Origin: Betaproteobacteria bacterium
GTDB lineage: Bacteria > Pseudomonadota > Gammaproteobacteria > Burkholderiales > Rhodocyclaceae
Length of the DNA: 38,291 bases
NCBI GenBank assembly: GCA_016208415.1
Contig: JACQYB010000041.1
Location: 1-38,291 of the forward strand
Direction of reading: 5' to 3'
Of the stretch, positions 16,426 through 23,922 are shown one piece after another. The translations under genes and the position numbers were made by a program. Below the pieces are notes generated by a model. The model searched no databases. It had not been told where the DNA came from and saw only the letters and a program-made list of their open reading frames with translations. Every line of letters begins with the position of its first letter. The first letter of the stretch is position 1.

Positions 16426-16662
16426 ATGGACAAGGAATCTACCCGCAGCCTCGACAAGTTCGTATGCCCCTTCGGCGGGCAGGAAGTCGAGCTGCTCGAG
16501 GTGCGCTACTTGGCCGGGGGAATGCCTCTGCTGAGGCTGCGCATCCGCGAGCGCAAGCGGTTTACCATCTTCGAGATCGATGCGGCGTCTGCGGCCCGGT
16601 GGGCGCAGTCAATGCTCGCGTGGAGCGAAGTCCAGGGGATGGCGGGAGAAAGCCCGCAGTGA
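16426..16662 (+). CDS. Small conserved-looking protein of unknown function
   Basis: A 78-residue soluble protein that I cannot assign to a family. It has FVCPFGGQEVELLEV near the start, a basic beta-like stretch (LLRLRIRERKRFTIFEID) and a C-terminal helix (AARWAQSMLAWSEVQ). One cysteine is present. The ATG at 16426 is preferred over an upstream ATG at 16360 because the extra 22 residues are irregular; the Shine-Dalgarno is weak. It is first in the rightward accessory set and its TGA overlaps the GTG of the Cas6-like gene by 3 bases, so the two are probably translationally coupled and may act together. Confidence 0.7.
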   Translation: MDKESTRSLDKFVCPFGGQEVELLEVRYLAGGMPLLRLRIRERKRFTIFEIDAASAARWAQSMLAWSEVQGMAGESPQ

Positions 16663-17267
16663 CGACGGCATCGGCAGGCGTTGTTGACGTGGTCCTGCAC
16701 GTGGGCTGCCATTCGGTGCCCGAGGACCATGGGCATGCGCTGTATCTCGCGCTGCTGGCCCACGCGCCCTGGCTCGCCGAAGAGGCGGAGGCGGGAGTGC
16801 TCCCGCTTCAGGGGGGAAGTCCCATCGGCGGCGAGATCCTGCTCGGACGGCGTGCCCGGCTGACGCTGCGGGTTCCCCGTTTCCGGGCCGCCGACGTGCT
16901 GGCGCTCGAGGGGGCGGAACTGGGCGTGGGAAGCGGGCTTCGGGTGGGCGCGGGAGCGTTGCGCGAACTGGCCCCGTTCCCGTCGCTGTATTCGTCATTT
17001 GTGGCATCCGCGTCGCAGGACGAGGCCGAGTTCGAGCGCAGCGTGGCCGGCATGCTCGAGGCCCGCGGCTTGAGCTGCGGGCTGATCTGCAGCCGCTTCC
17101 AGTGGCGGCAGGGTCCGGGAGGCGCCATACCCGGTTTCGGCCTGCTGCTGTATGGCCTGAGCATCGAACAGTCACTGGCCGTCCAGTCCGCTGGAGTGGG
17201 CGAGGGTCGCACGCTGGGGTGGGGCGTCTTCGTCCCTCACAAGCGGGTGAAATTCGAGGAAGGCTAG
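16659..17267 (+). CDS. Stand-alone Cas6/Cmx6-like protein
   Basis: A 202-residue protein resembling the Cas6 of type I-MYXAN systems (Cmx6), a RAMP-fold endoribonuclease that binds and cuts CRISPR-repeat hairpins. Seen: VDVVLHVGCHSVPEDHGHAL then LAHAPWLAEEAEAG (first ferredoxin-like unit, His24/His26/His35 as candidate catalytic residues), RLTLRVPRFRAADVLAL, PFPSLYSSFVAS, FGLLLYGLSIEQSLAVQSAG, and the C-terminal Gly-rich loop GVGEGRTLGWGVFVPHK (about 179-195) typical of the family. The GTG start overlaps the stop of the upstream gene, with GGGAGA about 12 bases before it. No CRISPR array or other cas gene is in the window. Its neighbours are sulfur genes. Nuclease activity is not shown by sequence alone; a non-catalytic RNA-binding role is possible. 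Confidence 0.8.
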   Translation: MTTASAGVVDVVLHVGCHSVPEDHGHALYLALLAHAPWLAEEAEAGVLPLQGGSPIGGEILLGRRARLTLRVPRFRAADVLALEGAELGVGSGLRVGAGALRELAPFPSLYSSFVASASQDEAEFERSVAGMLEARGLSCGLICSRFQWRQGPGGAIPGFGLLLYGLSIEQSLAVQSAGVGEGRTLGWGVFVPHKRVKFEEG

Positions 17268-17286
17268 TGATCTGACCCGCAGATAA

Positions 17287-17408
17287 CGAAACATGAAAGC
17301 TTGTCTTTGCACCGCTGGCGTCGTTGCTCATCCTCGCAATAGCTACGGCTATTGCTGCGGTTCGCGCCTAGCCAGCGGCACAAATCCTGCGCTTTCATTA
17401 TGTTCCGC
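17287..17408. repeat. Long imperfect palindrome (hairpin element, MITE- or REP-like)
   Basis: Nested inverted repeats share one centre near 17346. The core hairpin is GCAATAGC-TACG-GCTATTGC (17336-17355). Around it TTTGCACCGCTGGC (17306-17319) pairs with GCCAGCGGCACAAA (17371-17384) with two mismatches, and GAAACATGAAAGC (17288-17300) pairs with GCTTTCATTATGTTCC (17391-17406) with a 3-base bulge. The whole stretch would fold into one long stem in RNA on either strand. No open frame is meaningful here. It begins 20 bases after the Cas6-like gene. It looks like a non-autonomous mobile repeat of the kind dispersed in betaproteobacterial genomes; whether it is multi-copy cannot be seen here. The rest of 17268-17587 holds no gene. 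Confidence 0.75.
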
Positions 17409-17587
17409 CATCTACGGGGCAAACCACTAGCAGGACGGCGGCACAAGAGGCAGGCGTGCGCCGACCGCTTGCGAAGGCGGCGCGCAACATACAGGCAGGC
17501 GCCCTCGCGGGCACAATGCGAACTGGCATGCATGTGGCGTCCTTTCGGGGTCACGTGTTGCCCAAACCGGACCGGAGCAGACGCACT

Positions 17588-18073
17588 ATGGAAATCACCG
17601 CCAAACCCGCCGTGACGCTGGATATGAGCGGCCTGTCATGCCCGGCGCCCCTGCTCGGCGCCAAGCGCATCATCGACGACATGACGCCGGGGCAGAGCAT
17701 GCTGCTGATCTCGGACTGCCCCGGCACTCCCGACGATCTCCTCGCCTGGGCGCGCCAGACCGGCAACGAGGTCGTATCCACCGAGCGCATCGAAGGCAAC
17801 CGGATGGGCTACACCATCCGCCGCGGGGGCGGTGCCCAGCCTCCGGTGCCCAACGCCGTGCTGGACGTGCGCGGCCTCACCTGTCCGGGGCCGATCCTCG
17901 AGGCCAAGAAGCTGCTCGACGGCATGAATGCCGGAGACATCCTGTTGCTGATCAGCAACTGCCCCGGCACGCCGGCGGACGTCGACTCGTGGGTCAAGGC
18001 CACCTCGGTGGAACTGGTGGGCCGCGTCGAAGGCGCCCGCGGGGTGCATGATTTCTATCTGCGCAGGAAGTGA
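17588..18073 (+). CDS. Tandem TusA-domain sulfur carrier
   Basis: Sulfur-carrier protein of 161 residues made of two TusA (SirA-like) domains. Each domain has its CPxP active-site motif: LSCPAPLLGAKRI (Cys18) and LTCPGPILEAKKLL (Cys99). Each also has a second cysteine in a DCPGT or NCPGT loop (Cys44, Cys125) where most TusA proteins have none (from memory). Single-domain TusA of about 75-80 residues is the norm. In sulfur oxidisers TusA delivers sulfur to DsrEFH, so this two-site version probably feeds the pathway encoded on the other strand. The ATG at 17588 begins the first domain; upstream in-frame residues are unlike protein. Confidence 0.92.
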   Translation: MEITAKPAVTLDMSGLSCPAPLLGAKRIIDDMTPGQSMLLISDCPGTPDDLLAWARQTGNEVVSTERIEGNRMGYTIRRGGGAQPPVPNAVLDVRGLTCPGPILEAKKLLDGMNAGDILLLISNCPGTPADVDSWVKATSVELVGRVEGARGVHDFYLRRK

Positions 18074-18133
18074 CGCGATGCCCCCGCGCGGGCGTTTTCC
18101 ATCAACCACATGAGCAAGCAAGGAGAAGACAAC

Positions 18134-18466
18134 ATGGGGTATGTGATTGCAGGAGTGGACAAGGACATCGATGACGATGGCTTCCTCCTGGAGCCGGACT
18201 TCAGCGATGAGGCCGTTGAGGCGATCGCTGCGGCGGAGGGCATCGAGCTGACCGACGATCACCGCAAGATCATCGATTACATGCGCGACAGGTACCGTGA
18301 GGACGGCCACACGCCCAATTTTCGCCACATGCTGAAGGAAGTCGCCGACAGTGTCCTGCCCGGCGTCGACAGCAAGGGGCTGTACGACCTGTTTCCCACC
18401 GGCCCCGCCAAGCAGGCGGCCAAGATCGCCGGCCTGCCCAAGCCTTACGGCAAGGCGGGCTATTGA
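18134..18466 (+). CDS. DsrC/TusE paralogue lacking both C-terminal cysteines
   Basis: A 110-residue DsrC-family protein. The fold is kept (DDHRKIIDYMRDRYREDG, then GLYDLFPTGPAKQAAKIAGL), but the two sulfur-binding cysteines of true DsrC are replaced: Ala96 in KQAAKIAG and Lys107 in LPKPYGKAGY, with one extra residue at the end. It therefore cannot carry a trisulfide. Cysteine-free DsrC homologues have been proposed to be regulatory. It could compete with DsrC for DsrAB, DsrK or DsrEFH, or bind DNA (inference). The ATG at 18134 is chosen over that at 18110 because AGGAG lies at 18121-18125. It follows the tandem TusA gene by 60 bases. Confidence 0.92.
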   Translation: MGYVIAGVDKDIDDDGFLLEPDFSDEAVEAIAAAEGIELTDDHRKIIDYMRDRYREDGHTPNFRHMLKEVADSVLPGVDSKGLYDLFPTGPAKQAAKIAGLPKPYGKAGY

Positions 18467-18506
18467 GCCTGCCTCACGCGCCCGCCCGACCGGTCCGGTT
18501 CCGAAC

Positions 18507-19118
18507 ATGGCTGTAAGAGTCCGCAGCCGCTGGCACGCCGGCGGGCGCAGCCGCAGCCAGAGCGAGCGCGCCAGTGTCGTGGCGGCGCTGGGGTGGCGCA
18601 TTGCCCAGGATTCCATCCGGCGCATGCGCGAGCGTGGCTACGACATCGACTGCGGCCCGCAGTACTTCCATTTCGTTTGCGAACTGCTGGTCTTTCTGGG
18701 CCACGTTGCCGACCGCATTGCCTTTGAACTGCTCGATGAAGCGCAACGCGGCGAGTTCACCCGCGCACTGGTGGTGCGCAGCGCCGACGTGGTCGAAGAC
18801 AACCGCGACATGCTGCTCGGCCTGGCCGTGGTGGGTGCCAGCCGCCGTCATGTGATCGATCTCTTCAACGAGCGCGCCGCCGAGTATTCCGAATACGGCT
18901 ATGACCGCGAAGGGGGGCCGGACTTCGCCATGCGTCGCGCATTCGGCGCCCACATCCGCCAGATCCTTCCGGAGAAGGACCGGGCCTGGGTGATGGACCA
19001 GGTCATGGAGATCGAGGTGCCCGAAGCCGTCGCCGCGGTGGAGAAGTCTGCGCGGGGCCTGCTGGGAACCGCCTCCGAGGTGCCTCCAAAGAGCCCGCAG
19101 GGGAGTGAAGGGCAATAA
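18507..19118 (+). CDS. Unknown helical protein in the dsr accessory set
   Basis: A 203-residue soluble protein I do not recognise. It is predicted to be mostly helical: an Arg/Ser-rich N-terminus (residues 1-20), then long amphipathic helices such as GWRIAQDSIRRMRERGYDID and YFHFVCELLVFLGHVADRIA, and an acidic end before a Pro/Ser tail. One Cys in YDIDCGPQYF and one in FVCELLVF. No signal peptide or membrane helix is convincing. It starts 40 bases after the DsrC paralogue without a clear Shine-Dalgarno and its stop overlaps the presumed start of the dioxygenase. Its steady placement among sulfur genes is the only functional hint. Confidence 0.75.
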   Translation: MAVRVRSRWHAGGRSRSQSERASVVAALGWRIAQDSIRRMRERGYDIDCGPQYFHFVCELLVFLGHVADRIAFELLDEAQRGEFTRALVVRSADVVEDNRDMLLGLAVVGASRRHVIDLFNERAAEYSEYGYDREGGPDFAMRRAFGAHIRQILPEKDRAWVMDQVMEIEVPEAVAAVEKSARGLLGTASEVPPKSPQGSEGQ

Positions 19119-20080
19119 TCATCACCGGACCTTTCAGTCCTGACGACCCGCAGGCCTACGCGCGCTGGCGTGACCAGAAGCTCGCCGCCCATCCGGCGCG
19201 CATCGAGGAGCTGATCGTCGAGGTGCGGGATCCGCGCTCGCTCTCCGCCTCCGAACGCCAGGCCATCCTCGATCGCTGCGCGCGGGCCAACATGGCCCTC
19301 TACGTCTCCGCCTGCGGCGCCGATCCGGACAAGGATATCCCCCGGCGCCTCGGCGCCCAGGTCGGCCTGCACCATGTGGACGCCAACTTCCTGGCCGACG
19401 ACGATGGCATCAGCCCGCTAGCCGTGGCCGGGGCCGGCACGCGTACCGAGTTTGTTCCCTACACCAGCAAGCCCATCCGCTGGCACACCGACGGCTACTA
19501 CAACGCGCTCGATCGCCAGGTGCAAGGCATGCTGCTGCACTGCGTGAGGGACGCCGAGCGCGGCGGCGACAACCAGTTGCTGGACCACGAGATCGCCTAC
19601 ATCCAGTTGCGCGACCTCGATCCGGAGTACATCCGCGCGCTCATGGCGCCCGATGCCATGACCATTCCGCCGCGCATCGTGGAGGGCGCCTCGTTGCGCC
19701 CCCATGCTGGCGATGAAACCCGCCCGCTCTACCCCGGGGGAGTGCCCGCCGCCCTGGGGCGGCCCGGCGGCGGCGAAGCGCGCCCGGCCCAGCCCGGTCC
19801 CGTGTTCAGCGTGGATGCGGCGGGATTCCTGCACATGCGCTACACCGCGCGCACCGTCAGCATCGCGTGGAAACAGGATGAGGCGACCCGCGCCGCCGTG
19901 GGCGCGCTGGAAGGGATCCTCTCCGGCGCCAATCCCTGCGCGTTGCGCGCCCGGTTGTTGCCCGGCATGGGCCTCGTGTGCAACAACGTGCTGCACGACC
20001 GTTCCGGCTTCGAGGACAGCCCGGCGCACCGCCGCCTGCTCTACCGCGCCCGCTACTTCGACCGTGTGAGCGCCGCCTGA
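19115..20080 (+). CDS. TauD/TfdA-like Fe(II)/2-oxoglutarate dioxygenase
   Basis: Probable non-haem iron dioxygenase. The facial triad is visible as HTD in IRWHTDGYYN and the distal His in NNVLHDRSGF, with the 2-oxoglutarate-binding Arg in the RRLLYRARYF segment. TauD-type enzymes cleave organosulfonates and release sulfite, which would suit a sulfur locus, but the substrate cannot be read from sequence. The frame is open from 19109 and coding-like from 19115 (IIITGPFSPDDPQAYARWRD), yet the codon at 19115 is ATA, not ATG. An ATG there would overlap the previous stop as ATGA, a classic coupling. The first standard start is GTG 19223 (285 residues), which would drop about 36 plausible residues. 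AGTGAAGGG precedes the ATA. Confidence 0.82.
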   Translation: MIITGPFSPDDPQAYARWRDQKLAAHPARIEELIVEVRDPRSLSASERQAILDRCARANMALYVSACGADPDKDIPRRLGAQVGLHHVDANFLADDDGISPLAVAGAGTRTEFVPYTSKPIRWHTDGYYNALDRQVQGMLLHCVRDAERGGDNQLLDHEIAYIQLRDLDPEYIRALMAPDAMTIPPRIVEGASLRPHAGDETRPLYPGGVPAALGRPGGGEARPAQPGPVFSVDAAGFLHMRYTARTVSIAWKQDEATRAAVGALEGILSGANPCALRARLLPGMGLVCNNVLHDRSGFEDSPAHRRLLYRARYFDRVSAA

Positions 20081-20300
20081 CGGCGGCCCGTCCCCGCCCG
20101 TCCCGCTTTTCGACTCCCACCCGCCGCGCCACCCTGGCCGCGGCGGCGCCGCTTCGCCGCGTCCGCAGGCCGCACCCTGCGGCGGTCAAGTTCCTGTCAT
20201 CGCCACCGTTAACCGCCCGAAGGGTGGCCGCTGCCATCCTGCATCCGCGTCCGCTCCGGGCTCACCGCCCCGGCTGCCGGGCGACGTGAAGGAGCGGGCG

Positions 20301-22294
20301 ATGTTTTCTCGCAGGTTTGACAATCTTCCACTGCGTCACAGGCTCATCGTCCTGCCGGGGGTGATCGGCGGGATGCTGCTGGCGTTTGCCCTCGCCGCCT
20401 TCGCCCTGGGCAGCTACCTCTCCCAGCGCCAGGCGACGGCGGAATTCGCCCACGCCATGGCCCGCGCCTCCGCCAGCCATGTGGCTGCTCCCCTGGCCCG
20501 CGGAGACGCCGCAACGGTGCGCAGCGCACTCCAGGCGCTGCGTGCCGACGCCGGGGTGTCGGGCGCCGCCGTGGTGTCCCCCGACGGCACCCTTGTCGTC
20601 GCCGATGGCGAGGACGTGTCCGCGCCCGATGCCCCGGACGCCGACCCGGTTTCCGGGCACATGATCCTGAGCGAGCCGGTGGTGTCTGAAGGCGAACGGA
20701 TCGGCACCCTCCGGCTGGCCATCGACCTGCGGCCCATGGGCGCGACGGTGCTGCGCAATCTCCAGGTCATTGCCGTGGCCGTGCTCGCCGCCTGCATCCT
20801 GGCGGTGCTCTGGCTGCGCCACTTCGCGCGCCGCCTCGTGGAACCCCTGGTCGAACTGGCCGACGACGTGACGCGCGCCTGTTGTGAGCATGGCCACCCG
20901 CCGGACGCGCCGGGCGTCCCCCCCGACGAGCTGGGCGTGCTGGCGGGCGGCTTCAGGGCCCTGTTGCGCAAGATCGAACTGCAGGAACACGAACTCCGGG
21001 AGCAGCGCGACGAACTGCAACGAATGGTGCGCACACGCACCGCGGAACTCGGCCGCGCCAGGGCGGAGGTCGAGGCGGACGGCGTTGCCGGGAACCGCGT
21101 CCTGGTCAGGCTCGGACATGAGCTGCGCACGCCCCTGAACAGCCTCGCCGCCGTGACCGACCTGCTGGCCGGCAGCGGGCTGGAGCCCACGCAGCAGGAA
21201 TTCGCGCACGCGGCGAGGCGCACGGCGCAATCCGTACTGGCCACCCTCAACGACATCCTGGATTACGCCAGGATCGAGGCGGGCCGGATGGAACTGAAGC
21301 CGGCCGACTTCGATCTCGCCGAACTCGTCGAGGACGTCGCCGCACTGGTGGCCGTGGAAGCCCATGCCAAGGGCGTCGAGATCCTCTGCGACATGGCCCC
21401 CGACGTGCCGCAGCGCGTGCGCGGCGACTCCGTGCAACTGCGCCGTATACTCACCGGGCTGGCGACCAACGCCGTCAGGTTCACCGAACGGGGCCACGTG
21501 CTCATCAAGGCCCGCCGCGGCGCCTTTGCTGAGGGCGCCCTGCTGGCGCGCTTCGAGGTTTTCGACACCGGCACGGGCATCGCCCGGGAGGACCAGGCAC
21601 GCGTCTTCGAGCCCTACTTCAAGGCCGAAGGCGCCACCCCCCGTCGGCCCGACACGCCGGGGGCGTCCGGGGCCGGCGAGCGCCAATATGGCGGCAGTGG
21701 CCTGGGACTGGCGATCTGCCGGGAACTGGTGCATCTGATGGGCGGCGAGATCGGGCTGACCAGCGCGCGTGGACATGGCTCCGAGTTCTGGTTCACCGTG
21801 CGCCTGGCGCCGTCCGAACTCGCCGGCCGCCCCGAATCGCGCAGTGGGACGTGTTGCTGCTCGACTGGCATACGCTGCTCATGGACGGCCGGCAGACCAT
21901 CGCCCGCATCGGCAGCCGCGCGGGGCAGGAGCGCCTGCGCATCGCCGTGTTCGGCGCCATGGCCGAGGCGCCCTCGGCCGAGGACCGGCGCTCTCTCTCC
22001 ATGGACGCATGGCTTGCCAAGCCGGTGCGCCGCAGCCACCTGCTCGACTGCCTGGCGAATCTGTGCAGCCATGCCGGGCCGGTCGGGCAAGGGGAACGGA
22101 CCGCTCCCGGGCCGGCTCGCGTGCCCGAACCGGAGCACCCGTACATCGCGGCCCGTCAGGCATTGCAGGATGCGCTGCTCCATCGCGGCGCACCGGAGCC
22201 GTCCGTTGCGCCGCAGGCAGCGCCGCCTTCCGATGGCGACGCCGCGCCGCGCGCGATGCCGGCGCAAACCGCGGCGACGGTTCTCACGGCCTGA
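20301..22294 (+). pseudogene. Broken hybrid sensor histidine kinase
   Basis: A membrane kinase of the BarA/hybrid type, interrupted. From ATG 20301 (AAGGAG at 20289-20294): two membrane helices (LIVLPGVIGGMLLAFALAAF; NLQVIAVAVLAACILAVLWL) flank a periplasmic sensor of about 130 residues, then HAMP, a coiled coil, HisKA (LGHELRTPLNSLAAVTDL) and HATPase_c (FDTGTGIAREDQARVFEPYF, GGSGLGLAICRELVHLMGG). After about 21840 the frame becomes non-coding, while a second frame encodes the back half of a receiver (WDVLLLDWHTLLMDG with the Asp, DAWLAKPVRRSHL with the Lys) ending at 22294. The front half of the receiver is missing, so a deletion with frameshift is likely. The kinase part might still work alone with an aberrant tail running to 22823 antisense to the next gene. 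Confidence 0.8.
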
Positions 22295-22321
22295 CGCATC
22301 GGCTGTCCCCGGCGCCGGCCG

Positions 22322-22927
22322 TCAGCCGGCCGCCGCGTCCGTTCCATGCCCGTCCGGGCGTCCGAGCATCCGCCGGATGAAGCGCCACAGCTTCGGCAGC
22401 ACCCAGGCCATGCCCAGCACGAACAGCGCCAGCAGCACCAGGAACACGACCGGATGGAAGAAGGCCGTGAGCAGGCCCCCGGCCACCAGGGCTTCCTCGC
22501 CCAGCGAGGCGGTCACGTTGGAGAAGGGCTCCGGAGAGGTGTTGATCACCGCCCGTCCCCCCGCCTTGGTGAAGTGGGTGCCGGCCGCCAGGCTGCCGCC
22601 GAGGATGGCGGCGGCCAGCATCCACGCCGGGTCGTGGCCTCCCAGCGACATGGCCGCCAGCAGCGCGCCGGCGGGGATGCGGATGAATGTGTGGATGGCG
22701 TCCCACACCGAATCCAGGGCCGGGATCTTGTCGGCAAAGAACTCCACGGCGAACATCAGGCCCGCCGCACCCATCACCAGCGGGTGGGTGAGAATCTGCA
22801 GGCCGTCGGGCAGGGCGATGTAGCCCAGCTTGCCCATCAGGCCGGCAATGAACAGCACGGCGTACAGCCGCATGCCGCTCGCCCAGGCCATGCCCGCACC
22901 CATCGCGATCGAACTCACCAGATCCAT
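22322..22927 (-). CDS. DUF4126-type integral membrane protein
   Basis: A 201-residue membrane protein with about five hydrophobic segments, matching the DUF4126 family by its start (SSIAMGAGMAWASGMRLYAV), the FAVEFFADKIPALDSVWD stretch and INTSPEPFSNVTASLGEEAL. Function is unknown. AGGAGG is well placed before the ATG at 22927. It converges on the broken kinase, with 27 bases between the receiver's stop and this stop, and no T-rich terminator. It is divergent from msrA. Confidence 0.85.
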   Translation of the reverse strand: MDLVSSIAMGAGMAWASGMRLYAVLFIAGLMGKLGYIALPDGLQILTHPLVMGAAGLMFAVEFFADKIPALDSVWDAIHTFIRIPAGALLAAMSLGGHDPAWMLAAAILGGSLAAGTHFTKAGGRAVINTSPEPFSNVTASLGEEALVAGGLLTAFFHPVVFLVLLALFVLGMAWVLPKLWRFIRRMLGRPDGHGTDAAAG

Positions 22928-23106
22928 GGCGTCCTCCTGTGGCTTGCGTTGCCGTCCCCCCAGCATGCCCTGACGGCCGCTGCGCCCCATAACGCGCGAC
23001 CATCGCCCCGGGCGCACATCCCGGGCCATGGCGGCATCATGCCACGGCGCCGGCCACGGCGCGTCTATACTGCCGTATCACTTGCCGGGCCGGCGTGGAG
23101 GGCGAC

Positions 23107-23673
<567 letters not shown>

Positions 23674-23922
23674 GCGCCCGCGCGGGTGATTTGCGACGAA
23701 GCGCGGGCGGCATGGCGCACCCGCGATCCGTCCGCCACGCCGGTTTCGCGGCAGGGCGAGGCGCCGATCTCGCGGTTGCGCAGGGCGCCGGCGCCGCGGC
23801 CCATGACGATTCCGCAAACACCGTCTAATCTGGAAAGGGCGTCACCATGGCGGCGCAAGGGCGTGCCCGGGCGCCGCGGGGGGCATCCACCCATTCTGCT
23901 TGCTTATCGCGGGAGACGCGCC

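Noticed and set aside
17268-17587. Possible CRISPR array beside the Cas6-like gene
   Set aside because: There are no regularly spaced direct repeats; the structure is a single nested palindrome.
23675-23709. Hairpin after msrA as an intrinsic terminator
   Set aside because: CGCCCGCGC/GCGCGGGCG can pair, but the 17-base loop and absence of a T run make a terminator call unsafe in such GC-rich DNA.
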